This document shows positions 9,125 through 16,475 of a DNA stretch of 64,000 bases, one piece after another (position 1 is the stretch's first letter; every line of letters begins with the position of its first letter). The DNA is taken from the NCBI GenBank assembly GCA_018818785.1, contig JAHIRF010000006.1, positions 124,001 to 188,000 of the forward strand. Direction: 5' to 3'. This DNA comes from Thermoplasmatota archaeon. Its GTDB lineage: Archaea > Thermoplasmatota > Thermoplasmata > UBA10834. A program made the translations under genes and the position numbers. The notes beneath the pieces were generated by a model. That model saw nothing but the letters and a program-made list of their open reading frames with translations, made no database searches and was not told the origin of the DNA.

Positions 9125-9138
9125 TCTATATAAAGTGT
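9125..9138 (-). promoter_or_regulatory. TATA box for tRNA-Tyr
   Basis: On the minus strand this reads CACTTTATATAGAG. It is centred about 50 bp before the mature 5' end at 9080, giving a leader of about 25 nt. Confidence 0.6.
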
Positions 9139-9209
9139 TTTTCAGAAGAATCATATTCCTAGCGATCATAAAATCGACCCGATTCTCGAGTCGTTACCAA
9201 AAGACTAAG

Positions 9210-9222
9210 TTTTATATATTTA
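9210..9222 (+). promoter_or_regulatory. TATA box for the ribbon-helix-helix gene
   Basis: GTTTTATATATTT lies about 93 bp before the start codon, so the transcript should carry a leader of about 65 nt. That leader includes an inverted repeat CGACGC (9244-9249) / GCGTCG (9275-9280). A second TATA-like CTTTATAAGG at 9226-9235 could be an alternative box. Confidence 0.55.
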
Positions 9223-9308
9223 CAACTTTATAAGGGATTTGTCCGACGCTTGTAAGGCATAAGAGGTACAGAAGGCGTCGCGAGGGAGACAATAGCGGGG
9301 CGATCAAC

Positions 9309-9545
9309 ATGGAGCCTGAAACTGAGAAGATCACCATCCGCATACCAGAGCGGCATCTACGTGCTCTCGACTTCCTCGTTGGGATAGACGATTTCCCCTC
9401 TAGGTCCGAGGCGATAAGGGTCGCCATCAGGGACCTGATATATGCCAGGATGGAGCTCGTGATGGACCGCATGAAGAAACTGGAACATGCGGAACAAACA
9501 CTCGCAGAAATGAGACAATTCGAGGAAAAGTATCTGAAGAAGTAG
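9309..9545 (+). CDS. Ribbon-helix-helix (CopG/NikR-type) DNA-binding protein
   Basis: This 78-residue protein has the ribbon-helix-helix pattern: a beta strand KITIRIPER, helix A ALDFLVGIDD, then the conserved turn PSRSEAIRVAIRDLI. A C-terminal helix or coiled coil of about 35 residues follows, with no metal-binding domain. Dimers of such proteins bind short palindromes through the paired strands. Target genes are not obvious; autoregulation through its own leader is possible. A T-rich stop signal follows. Confidence 0.88.
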   Translation: MEPETEKITIRIPERHLRALDFLVGIDDFPSRSEAIRVAIRDLIYARMELVMDRMKKLEHAEQTLAEMRQFEEKYLKK

Positions 9546-9574
9546 TCAGAAACGGGATGGGATGCACTCTAACT

Positions 9575-9622
9575 ACCCTTTTTCAGTGTCTCAGAATTAG
9601 GATTACCTCCCCCCTTTTTTTT
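9575..9622 (+). terminator. T-tract terminators after the ribbon-helix-helix gene
   Basis: Two pyrimidine tracts follow the stop codon. The first ends in five T near 9578-9582; the second is a run of C followed by eight T at 9615-9622. Poly-T without a strong hairpin is the usual archaeal stop signal. Confidence 0.6.
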
Positions 9623-9669
9623 CATTTTGCCATATAGCTGGCAAGCTGAACGAAATAGGCAGGATAGAA

Positions 9670-10428
9670 TCAGCCGATGTAGCCCAGATCTTCCTTTCGA
9701 GGCTCGGATGTCGGCTCAGCCTCGCGGAGCTTCGATGTGATCTGGTCTATCTGTTTTGCCCTGTCCTCAAGGGCAGAAAGATCGATCGTGAAACCCAATG
9801 TCTTCGATAGCACATCCAGGACTGCCTGGGCCGCCTTCGGATCCACGAAGTATCCTGATGTCTCCCCCATGAGGCACACGCATCTGATATCGTATAGAAG
9901 GCCCAACCCTAGCAGGAGGCCGCTGGCACCGACGATACCACTCCCCGGTTCACCCTTGGCGAATGTGACTCCGTTGCCCTTCATCTCCTCGACGAAAGCA
10001 TCGTCCGTGGCGGCTCCTAGGACGCGCGGTGTCTCGATCATCCGGCCCAGCCCGTACCCGCCGAGCGTGAATATCTTCTTGATCCCGAGCTCCTTCGATA
10101 GCTGCAAGACCTTATCGGAAAGCTCGTATTGGCCGTCAGGGGTGAGCCCTTGATAATCCCCGACCAGGATGACTATATCGTTGGGTGAATCCGGTCTCTT
10201 CACATAGAACATCTCGTTGTTCACGAGGCGGATGGTTCCGGAATCATTGATGAGAATCTGTGGCGGGAAATGCTTCGAGAATATCTCTAGGAACTTGGTA
10301 GCCTTCATCTGGTCGACAAGGTGCTCGGCCGCGAGTTTGCCTACGTTGCCCACTCCAGGTAGACCCTCGATCATGATCGGATCTTTGAGTTGAGGTTTCT
10401 CCTTCCAGACTATAACGATGTCGTCCAT
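9670..10428 (-). CDS. PAC2-family protein (proteasome assembly chaperone family)
   Basis: The 252-residue protein matches the archaeal PAC2 / DUF75 family. It has the PIMIEGLPGVGNVGKLAAEHLVDQ-type N-terminus (residues 18-40) and the ILVGDYQGLTPDGQYELSDKVL segment near residue 105. The FTLGGYGLGR motif is near residue 140 and GASGLLLGLGLL near residue 185. Eukaryotic relatives help assemble the 20S proteasome; the archaeal role is less certain. It is the last gene of the L44e-S27e-aIF2alpha-Nop10 operon, 3 bp after Nop10, which fits the usual archaeal gene order. Confidence 0.9.
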   Translation of the reverse strand: MDDIVIVWKEKPQLKDPIMIEGLPGVGNVGKLAAEHLVDQMKATKFLEIFSKHFPPQILINDSGTIRLVNNEMFYVKRPDSPNDIVILVGDYQGLTPDGQYELSDKVLQLSKELGIKKIFTLGGYGLGRMIETPRVLGAATDDAFVEEMKGNGVTFAKGEPGSGIVGASGLLLGLGLLYDIRCVCLMGETSGYFVDPKAAQAVLDVLSKTLGFTIDLSALEDRAKQIDQITSKLREAEPTSEPRKEDLGYIG

Positions 10429-10431
10429 CTA

Positions 10432-10599
10432 TTACACCCCCGACATCTCATTCTTGAGCCGCCGTCTATACTCACCATATCTATCCTCGGGTGAGTACTT
10501 GGCGGGCATGGACATGAATGTTGTCCCTCCGCACTTCGGGCATGTCGCGCGCAATGTGTACGACCTGCACGAAGGGCACTTCATCAGCAGGGTCTTCAC
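10432..10599 (-). CDS. nop10: H/ACA ribonucleoprotein subunit Nop10
   Basis: This is a 55-residue protein beginning MKTLLMKCPSCRSYTL. It has two CxxC knuckles (CPSC, CPKC) that bind zinc and the conserved KYSPEDRYGEYRRRLK linker. Nop10 binds Cbf5 in the pseudouridylation complex. The GTG at 10599 is chosen because it overlaps the aIF2-alpha stop and has GAGGAAG upstream; the internal ATG at 10584 would lose the conserved N-terminus. It lies between aIF2-alpha and PAC2 in the expected archaeal order. Confidence 0.94.
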   Translation of the reverse strand: MKTLLMKCPSCRSYTLRATCPKCGGTTFMSMPAKYSPEDRYGEYRRRLKNEMSGV

Positions 10600-11381
10600 A
10601 GCTCTTCCTTCCTCTTGAAAGATGCAGTCCCGCCAGATTTCTCAATCTCCGACGAGATGCTGTCGATCGAGTGCTTCAACGCACTCTCGGCCAATTTGTA
10701 ATCCTCAGCGGTGACGGTGACCTTGTACTTTGGAGCGCCCAGATATAGGATGTCGATCTCGGCGCCATCGAATTGCAGACCGGACATCAACGCAGTCCTG
10801 AGATGGTCGACCCCGTCGGGGGCTGGTGTTGATATCTCGAGAGTGCCGTCGATCGTGACCGAGGGCAGCTGTATGTTCTCATTCGAGATTTCGACGAGGG
10901 CAGTGATCCAGTCCTTGGCGATCCCGAGGTCCTCCAGCACAGAGGGATCTGCGGCGGTCGCCTCGAATGAACCGTACACGGTGCCGAACTCAGATATCAG
11001 AGTCTCACCCACCTCATCATAGGCCTCATCGATCGTCTTCCCGAGTTTTGCGCTGACGATCTCCAGGAGTTTCTCCGCCTTATTCTCGTTCTTGCGCTCC
11101 TGGATCTTCTCCCTGCGTTGGTGATCGTTGACTTGCTTGAGTGACAGGTCTATGTGTCCGCGTTCCTGATCCACACCGAGAACCTTGCACACGACCTTCT
11201 GGCCTTCTCTGACGTGGTCTCGGATGTATTTGACCCAGCCAGTGGCTACATCTCTGACGTGAATAAAACCCTCTTTGCCCTCGAACTCGTCGAGGGTGAC
11301 GAAAGCGCCGAAATTCTTGACGTTCTTCACGCTGCAGATGACTAGATCGCTCACTTCTGGAAATTCTACCTTTCGTGGCAT
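10596..11381 (-). CDS. Translation initiation factor aIF2, alpha subunit
   Basis: This 261-residue protein is the alpha subunit of the aIF2 heterotrimer that brings initiator tRNA to the ribosome. It has an N-terminal S1/OB domain (VICSVKNVKNFGAFVTLDEF, residues 15-35), a helical middle domain, and the C-terminal alpha-beta domain (KVTVTAEDYKLAE). The ATG at 11381 shares one base with the S27e stop (TAATG), showing tight coupling. Frame-open sequence further upstream only shadows S27e. Confidence 0.95.
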   Translation of the reverse strand: MPRKVEFPEVSDLVICSVKNVKNFGAFVTLDEFEGKEGFIHVRDVATGWVKYIRDHVREGQKVVCKVLGVDQERGHIDLSLKQVNDHQRREKIQERKNENKAEKLLEIVSAKLGKTIDEAYDEVGETLISEFGTVYGSFEATAADPSVLEDLGIAKDWITALVEISNENIQLPSVTIDGTLEISTPAPDGVDHLRTALMSGLQFDGAEIDILYLGAPKYKVTVTAEDYKLAESALKHSIDSISSEIEKSGGTASFKRKEEL

Positions 11382-11566
11382 TAATGGACCTCTCCGAGCA
11401 GCTGCCCCCTGATCAGGCCTTTCCCTCCGGTGGGCTTGATCAGCGTGGCACCGCACACATTGCACTTGACATGTGTCGCGGGCTTGTTGAAAGCGATTTG
11501 CTCGTTGCCGCAATCTTGGCACTTGACATTGATGAACTTGCTCGTTGGAGCTGGGATCTCGTTCAA
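11381..11566 (-). CDS. rps27e: Ribosomal protein S27e
   Basis: This is a 61-residue zinc-ribbon protein of the small subunit. It has [13 protein letters not shown] and [18 protein letters not shown], the four cysteines binding one zinc. It starts with TTG at 11566, supported by a strong AGGAGGT seven bases upstream that lies in the end of L44e. It precedes aIF2-alpha as in most euryarchaea. Confidence 0.96.
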   Translation of the reverse strand: MNEIPAPTSKFINVKCQDCGNEQIAFNKPATHVKCNVCGATLIKPTGGKGLIRGQLLGEVH

Positions 11567-11569
11567 GAA

Positions 11570-11851
11570 TCATACCTCCTTAAGCTCGAAGGTTTTCGCC
11601 CTGAAACATGGTCTCTGGTGAGCCTTCTTGCAGGTTTTGCACCTATACCTTAGCGCGACCTTCACCGTCGGCTTCTGGCGGTCCCCATACTTGGGCCTCG
11701 GGAAACCACCATAACCAGAGGTGGCCCGCCTGTATCTTCTCTGACCCCACTTGAGTTCGCTTCTGGGCCTAGTCTTGACCCTCTCGACTTCGTGCTCCGT
11801 ATGCTTCTTGCACTTCGGGCAATACTCTTTTCTAACCCTTGGCATCTTCAT
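11570..11851 (-). CDS. rpl44e: Ribosomal protein L44e
   Basis: This is a 93-residue basic large-subunit protein with two CxxC pairs, CPKC near residue 11 and CKTC near residue 72. It has the family's RRYRRATSGYGGFPRPKYGDRQKPT stretch in the middle, spanning residues 39-63. It is the first gene of the L44e-S27e-aIF2alpha-Nop10-PAC2 operon. The ATG at 11851 fits a TATA box near 11897-11906, giving a leader of roughly 24 nt. Confidence 0.96.
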   Translation of the reverse strand: MKMPRVRKEYCPKCKKHTEHEVERVKTRPRSELKWGQRRYRRATSGYGGFPRPKYGDRQKPTVKVALRYRCKTCKKAHQRPCFRAKTFELKEV

Positions 11852-12076
11852 GCTAATCAGCGACCCCTGGGGGCGTTGAACGAGTAAGCGGGAACCTATA
11901 TAAAAGCATTGTTGAGTTCAGCCGAGGATTACATCGGGCAGGCATCAGCATCGCGTAATGCCGCGCACGCGCGTACGCACTTCCAACGCGATCTAGTAAC
12001 CTATCGGATAGATATCGTCGCATTCTAATGAGAAATAATATATATTCGGTAATTAATAAATGGGCAGGCAGATAAT
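11852..12076. promoter_or_regulatory. Divergent promoter region between the L44e operon and an HTH gene
   Basis: On the minus strand CTTTTATAGG at about 11897-11906 is the TATA box of the L44e operon. On the plus strand AATAATATATATT near 12035-12047 sits about 35 bp before the HTH gene. Between them, 11962-11980 is a 19-base perfectly alternating pyrimidine-purine run (CGCGCACGCGCGTACGCAC). Confidence 0.55.
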
Positions 12077-12442
12077 ATGACGGAAAAGGGGCTAACAAAG
12101 AAGGACGAAGTGCTCGTCGAACTCCTTATGCGGACAGGTCTGTCTAAGAACATGGCCAAGACCCTGGTCTATCTCCGAAAGAAGGAAGAGACGACTTCCG
12201 TGGAGATAGAGAGTGCGACCAGTCTCAGACAGCCAGAGGTTTCGATCGCTATGCAGGAGCTGCGGAGGAGGAAGTGGGTCGCCAAGAGAGACATAAAGAA
12301 AGAAGGCAAGGGCAGACCCGTGCACTCCAACAAGCTTGCGATACCGTTCGAGAAGATCATCGAAATGATAGAGGCCGAGGAGAGAAAGAAGATCGAGATG
12401 ATCGATATCAACGTCAAGCAGCTGAAGGAACAGGCGAAGTAA
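12077..12442 (+). CDS. Winged-helix regulator, TrmB/MarR-like
   Basis: The 121-residue protein has a winged helix-turn-helix: LSKNMAKTLVYLRKKEETTSVEIE, then the recognition helix region ATSLRQPEVSIAMQELRRRKWV near residues 45-68. The wing GKGRPVHSNKLAI follows, then a charged helix of about 35 residues (EAEERKKIEMIDINVKQLKEQ) for dimerisation. No ligand domain is present. A TATA box ends about 30 bp upstream, so the transcript has almost no leader. The regulated genes are unknown. Confidence 0.82.
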   Translation: MTEKGLTKKDEVLVELLMRTGLSKNMAKTLVYLRKKEETTSVEIESATSLRQPEVSIAMQELRRRKWVAKRDIKKEGKGRPVHSNKLAIPFEKIIEMIEAEERKKIEMIDINVKQLKEQAK

Positions 12443-12456
12443 CCGTCCGATGATCC

Positions 12457-13140
12457 TCAGAGCATGCACTGTTTCTCTAGTATCCTTATCCCACTGGGGC
12501 TTCCGACTATGACCCTCGATGTGAGACCGATGAATAGTCCGCTCTCGACGACTCCAGGGATATGGTCTATCTTGATCTCCATCGCGGCGGGATCCGCTAT
12601 CTTCTGGAATCTGCAGTCAGCGATGTAGTTCCCGTTGTCTGTCACATACGGTGCATCCCCAATCATCCTCAGGACAGGCGAGCATCCCAGCGAGGCGAGC
12701 CTGAGCATGGTCGTCTTGTGTGAGAATTTCGCGATCTCCACCGGCAGTGGCGACTTCTGACCGATGAACTGCACGAGCTTCGACTCGTCAACCACGATGA
12801 GTTCCAGCTGAGTGGCTGCAGCGACGATCTTCTCGCGCAGCAGGGCGCCACCGAGGCCTTTCACGAGATTGAGTCTCGGACCGACCTCGTCCGCGCCATC
12901 TATTGTAATATCTACATGTGGGTGGTCGTCGAGCTCTCCGATCTTGATGCCGACCGCTCGACCGAGCAGATCGGATGCTCTGGATGTCGGTATCCCGATG
13001 ATGTCGATCCCCTCGCCCTTGACCTTCTCACCGATCAATTTGATCGCAATGCTGGCAGTGGACCCGCTTCCAAGACCCACGATCATCCCATCCTCGATGT
13101 ACTTCACTGCTTCCCTGGCAGCCATCTCCTTATGATCCAT
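12457..13140 (-). CDS. rpiA: Ribose 5-phosphate isomerase A
   Basis: The 227-residue enzyme interconverts ribose 5-phosphate and ribulose 5-phosphate. It has the GLGSGSTASIAIKLIGE phosphate loop near residue 22, DITIDGADEVGPRLNLVKGLGGALLREK near residues 77-104 with catalytic Asp and Lys, and the VDESKLV motif near residue 117. It lies 4 bp behind the creatininase-family gene on the same strand. With the transketolase and transaldolase genes it completes the non-oxidative pentose phosphate set seen in this window. Confidence 0.95.
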   Translation of the reverse strand: MDHKEMAAREAVKYIEDGMIVGLGSGSTASIAIKLIGEKVKGEGIDIIGIPTSRASDLLGRAVGIKIGELDDHPHVDITIDGADEVGPRLNLVKGLGGALLREKIVAAATQLELIVVDESKLVQFIGQKSPLPVEIAKFSHKTTMLRLASLGCSPVLRMIGDAPYVTDNGNYIADCRFQKIADPAAMEIKIDHIPGVVESGLFIGLTSRVIVGSPSGIRILEKQCML

Positions 13141-13144
13141 TGAA

Positions 13145-13930
13145 TCAGCCCCCTCTGCGCCCGCCTCGCTTCTTGCCGCGAGACATCATTCCGAAGTTCT
13201 TCCTGATGAGTGCACACAGCTCATCGACAACGAAATCATCAATCCGTCTGCCCCGGTCAGCATCCGCATTCCTTGGATCGCCCATCACGCCCGTCGGGAT
13301 ATAGCGTTCTGGGTCGTTCACGATCATGAACTTGGGAGGCCTCCCCTTTCCGACAGGCCTCTCCCTGCCAACGAGGTCTTTCCTCAGGTTGAGTATCCTG
13401 GAAGTCTCTATGAGTCCAGCATGACCGTCATCGCTGGGGAATTCCTTTCCTCTCAGCTCGTATGCTATATCGTAGTCGGAGAGCACCATCACCTTGAGTT
13501 CGGGATCGTTCTCAACCACTCTCTGGACGCCCAATCGAATCGCAGCCATGTGCCCAGAACCTGCATGTCCAGTAAGGACCAGTATCCTGTCTATGCCGTT
13601 CCTTGAGAGCTCAGACACGATGTCAATCGTCAGAGCATACACCGTCTCGAAGCTAAGTGAGATTGTTCCAGGGAAGTTCCTGGTCGACCTGCACTCACCA
13701 TAACGGATCGGAGGAAGAAGCAGTGCGTTGAATTCGTCAGCGATCCGGCCCGCGATCTCCTCTGCCTGCATCGAGTCCGTGCCCAGCGGAAGATGAGAGC
13801 CATGCTCCTCCATGGAGCCGATCGGCAGGATGGCGATCGCTCCATCCTTCGCAGCCTTTGCGAAGGTGGGGCTGGTGATCTCATGAGCATTAATCCGTCC
13901 TCTTCCTAGTGTCGCCGACGTGCTTCTCAC
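13145..13930 (-). CDS. Creatininase-family amidohydrolase
   Basis: This protein of up to 261 residues has the creatininase signature AILPIGSMEEHGSHLPLGTD (residues 33-52) with metal-binding Glu, His and Asp. It also has the RNFPGTISLSFET segment, LTGHAGSGH near residue 120, and DGHAGLIETS near residue 170. In archaea the family includes ArfB, which deformylates an early riboflavin/F420 intermediate, so that role is possible; creatinine hydrolysis itself is unlikely. The basic tail MSRGKKRGGRRGG is unusual. The GTG at 13930 is the upper limit for the start; it overlaps the zinc-ribbon gene by about 40 bp and the true start may be slightly downstream. Confidence 0.82.
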   Translation of the reverse strand: MRSTSATLGRGRINAHEITSPTFAKAAKDGAIAILPIGSMEEHGSHLPLGTDSMQAEEIAGRIADEFNALLLPPIRYGECRSTRNFPGTISLSFETVYALTIDIVSELSRNGIDRILVLTGHAGSGHMAAIRLGVQRVVENDPELKVMVLSDYDIAYELRGKEFPSDDGHAGLIETSRILNLRKDLVGRERPVGKGRPPKFMIVNDPERYIPTGVMGDPRNADADRGRRIDDFVVDELCALIRKNFGMMSRGKKRGGRRGG

Positions 13931-14102
13931 CCCCGGATGAAACCCTGTCCAAGTCGATGAATTCGGTGTCGCATACAGGGCAACATAGCGTGGTCGCGGG
14001 GCTCTTTCCGAATTTGGATTCGAGCTCCGTGCATATCCCCAGGAGCCGTTCCCTTGAGATCGTCCTATCGCACTTGGGACAGTAGTACACGTTCGAGTGC
14101 AT
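13890..14102 (-). CDS. Small zinc-ribbon protein
   Basis: The 70-residue protein MHSNVYYCPKCDRTISRE... carries two CxxC knuckles, CPKC (residues 8-11) and CPVC (about 48-51), the pattern of a single zinc ribbon. Its function is unknown. ATG 14102 places the first knuckle at the N-terminus; the longer open frame upstream has no support. Its end overlaps the start of the creatininase-family gene, so the two and rpiA probably form one transcript. Confidence 0.65.
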   Translation of the reverse strand: MHSNVYYCPKCDRTISRERLLGICTELESKFGKSPATTLCCPVCDTEFIDLDRVSSGGEKHVGDTRKRTD

Positions 14103-14148
14103 TGGCCTGCAGGTACATAAACGCAACCAGATTCCCGGAATGGCAGTC

Positions 14149-14158
14149 CTTATTAACC
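14149..14158 (+). promoter_or_regulatory. TATA box for the Dph6-like gene
   Basis: CTTATTAACC is centred about 28 bp before ATG 14182, predicting a leaderless transcript and supporting that start. Confidence 0.55.
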
Positions 14159-14181
14159 ATCTAGAAACATATGCGCACGCG

Positions 14182-14859
14182 ATGAACATGAGAGTCTCTG
14201 CATTGTTCTCGGGCGGAAAGGATTCGACCTACGCGATATACCTATCCCAGCAGCAAGGATGGGAGGTGGCCAGCCTCCTGACGGTCGTGCCCGAAAGAGA
14301 GGACTCGTACATGTTCCACTATCCGAACATCCGATGGACCGAGCTCCAGGCCGAGGCCATGGAGATACCGATCAAACACAGGACCAGCTCAGGAGAGAAG
14401 GAGAAAGAACTGGAGGACATCCAGACCCTGATGGCAGACGAGGATGTCGATGGATTTCTATCGGGTGCAATCGCATCGGACTATCAGTGGACCCGATTGA
14501 ATGGGATATGTCACGGACTCGGCAAACCCCTGTACTCCCCCCTATGGCGCAAGGACCAGGTGACCTTGCTGGAGGACATGGTCCATGCGGGGTTCGAGTT
14601 CATGGTGATAGGAGTGTACGCCCATGGCTTCGACGAGGAATGGCTCGGGAGGATGATAACTTCCGAGACGATCAAGGACCTTGAGGAGCTGAGGGAGAAG
14701 TTCAGAATAAGCGTCTCAGGGGAGGGAGGGGAGATCGAGACTTTCGTGACGAACGGTCCAAACTTCCGAAAGAGGATTCACATAGATGAGGCGGAGAGTA
14801 GCTGGTCCCAGCACTCCGGCACGTACAGGATAATCAAAGCATCACTCATGGATAAATGA
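14182..14859 (+). CDS. dph6: Diphthine--ammonia ligase (Dph6-type ATP pyrophosphatase)
   Basis: The 225-residue protein opens with MNMRVSALFSGGKDSTYA, the PP-loop of N-type ATP pyrophosphatases. It continues with EVASLLTVVPEREDSYMFH and SGAIASDYQWTRLNGIC near residue 110, which are Dph6 family hallmarks. A C-terminal EGGEIETFVTNGP segment follows. Dph6 amidates diphthine on elongation factor 2, the last step of diphthamide synthesis. Diphthine synthase and Dph2 are not in the window. The start at 14182 fits a TATA box 28 bp upstream. Confidence 0.92.
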   Translation: MNMRVSALFSGGKDSTYAIYLSQQQGWEVASLLTVVPEREDSYMFHYPNIRWTELQAEAMEIPIKHRTSSGEKEKELEDIQTLMADEDVDGFLSGAIASDYQWTRLNGICHGLGKPLYSPLWRKDQVTLLEDMVHAGFEFMVIGVYAHGFDEEWLGRMITSETIKDLEELREKFRISVSGEGGEIETFVTNGPNFRKRIHIDEAESSWSQHSGTYRIIKASLMDK

Positions 14860-14886
14860 AGAAGGGAAATGGTTTCGCAGGGGGTT

Positions 14887-16194
14887 TCAGAAGTTGGTGC
14901 ACTTTGGCGGCTTCGATTTCGGCTTCTTCCCGTACCCCTTCCTGCGCTCTTCCCGTATATTCCCTTCAGGTATGAGGCACATCTTTCTCCCAGACAGGAC
15001 TGAAGCAACACCGTCTTTGGATTCGAGGTGTTCGTATGTCTCGCATAGCTTGCAGTTCGGTGGGCATCGGCTTATCCTGTCTCCCTCGACCTCCGGGAAC
15101 TGGAATATGCCGCCCTCGTAGTTCCTGAGGATCACGCGCTTGTCTGATTGCGATATCAGGTAGGTCGGACCGACAGGTATCTTCCCACCGCCGGTCGGCG
15201 CATCTATCACGAACTGAGGGACCGCGTAACCCGACGTGTGACCTCTCAGATTCTCTATAATCTCGATCCCTTTGGATATGGCCGTCCGGAAGTGCTCTAG
15301 ACCCTTGGCTATGTCACATTGGTAGATGTAATAGGGCCTGCACCTGATGTATGTCAGGTCCTGGCAGAGCTTCTTCATTATGGTCGGACAGTCGTTGACC
15401 GTCTTGAGCAACACCGTCTGGTTGCCTACGGGTATGCCCGCATCGGCGAGCATCTCCACCGCGCGCGTCGATTCCGGCGTTATCTCGTTCGGATGGTTGA
15501 AATGGGTATTGAGCCAGATAGGATGATACTTCCTGAGCATCTTCACGAGCGACGGGGTTATCCTATACGGCAGAACCACCGGGGTCCTCGAGCCTATCCT
15601 GATTATCTGTACGTGCTTGATCTTCCTGATCTCCCGGATCACTTTCTCCAGGAGGGTGTCAGAGATCAGCAGCGCGTCCCCTCCGGAGAGAAGCACATCC
15701 CGCACCTGCGGGGTGTCCCTGATGTAATCGATGCCAGCCTTGATCTCCTCCCAGCTGCGGGCGTGATCGGTCATGCCGACGATTCTCCTCCTGCAGCAAT
15801 GCCTGCAGTACATGCTGCACTGGTCCGTGAGCAGCAGGAGCACGCGATCAGGGTATCTGTGAGTCAGCCCTTCGTGAGGCGCATCGGTCGTCTCCCCGAC
15901 GGTATCCTCCAGATCGTCTTTGCCGACGTGAAGCTCCGCAGATGTGGGAACCGACTGTCGTCTTATCGGGTCCATCGGGTCGTCCGGGTCCATCAGAGAA
16001 GCGTAGTATGGAGTGATTGCCATCCGGAGATATTTCATTGAGTTACGAATCTCCTCCTTCTCCTCGGGCGTTAGATTGATGACCTTGGCCAGTGTGTCGA
16101 CATCCGTTATACGGTTCCTCACCTGCCACTTCCAATCGGTCCACTGCTTCGGGCTTACATCCTTCCATAGTGGGATATCCTTCCATTTTCTCAT
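14887..16194 (-). CDS. ablA: Lysine 2,3-aminomutase (radical SAM)
   Basis: The 435-residue protein has the radical SAM motif CSMYCRHC near residue 127, GGDAL near residue 172, and the PLP-binding region. The acidic residues that set lysine specificity in known aminomutases are kept: the Asp in IYQCDIAKGLEHFRT near 294 and in VIDAPTGGGK near 332. Glutamate 2,3-aminomutases differ at these sites, so lysine is the better guess. A C-terminal zinc cluster CPPNCKLC follows. In archaea beta-lysine is usually acetylated by AblB to make an osmolyte; no ablB is next to it here. The tail is Lys-rich and ends KCTNF. Confidence 0.93.
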   Translation of the reverse strand: MRKWKDIPLWKDVSPKQWTDWKWQVRNRITDVDTLAKVINLTPEEKEEIRNSMKYLRMAITPYYASLMDPDDPMDPIRRQSVPTSAELHVGKDDLEDTVGETTDAPHEGLTHRYPDRVLLLLTDQCSMYCRHCCRRRIVGMTDHARSWEEIKAGIDYIRDTPQVRDVLLSGGDALLISDTLLEKVIREIRKIKHVQIIRIGSRTPVVLPYRITPSLVKMLRKYHPIWLNTHFNHPNEITPESTRAVEMLADAGIPVGNQTVLLKTVNDCPTIMKKLCQDLTYIRCRPYYIYQCDIAKGLEHFRTAISKGIEIIENLRGHTSGYAVPQFVIDAPTGGGKIPVGPTYLISQSDKRVILRNYEGGIFQFPEVEGDRISRCPPNCKLCETYEHLESKDGVASVLSGRKMCLIPEGNIREERRKGYGKKPKSKPPKCTNF

Positions 16195-16475
16195 TGCCAG
16201 AGGCCTCCTAAGACCAGTCTTCCAAAAAGGGTATTACGTCCCCCTATTTAGAGTAAGTGCAATTTATCGTGAGAAGACAAATAGAAGTTGGTTCAATCAA
16301 CGATAGCGTATGAGTTGTACTACACAAACAAACATCAGCCAGGTGGTCCGAATTGAGCCGAGCATCTGTCCGCTCACTTAATATCGGTCGACCGCTATGA
16401 CGGCGTCTGGTAGGTGTGGACTCTGGTGAGACCTCCTCGGGTAGAGGATACAAGGAAAGGCCCGAGAAGGAGATA

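Noticed and set aside
14887-16194. Glutamate 2,3-aminomutase as the function
   Set aside because: The two Asp residues that bind the lysine side chain are kept in the QCD and IDAP motifs, which differs from glutamate enzymes.
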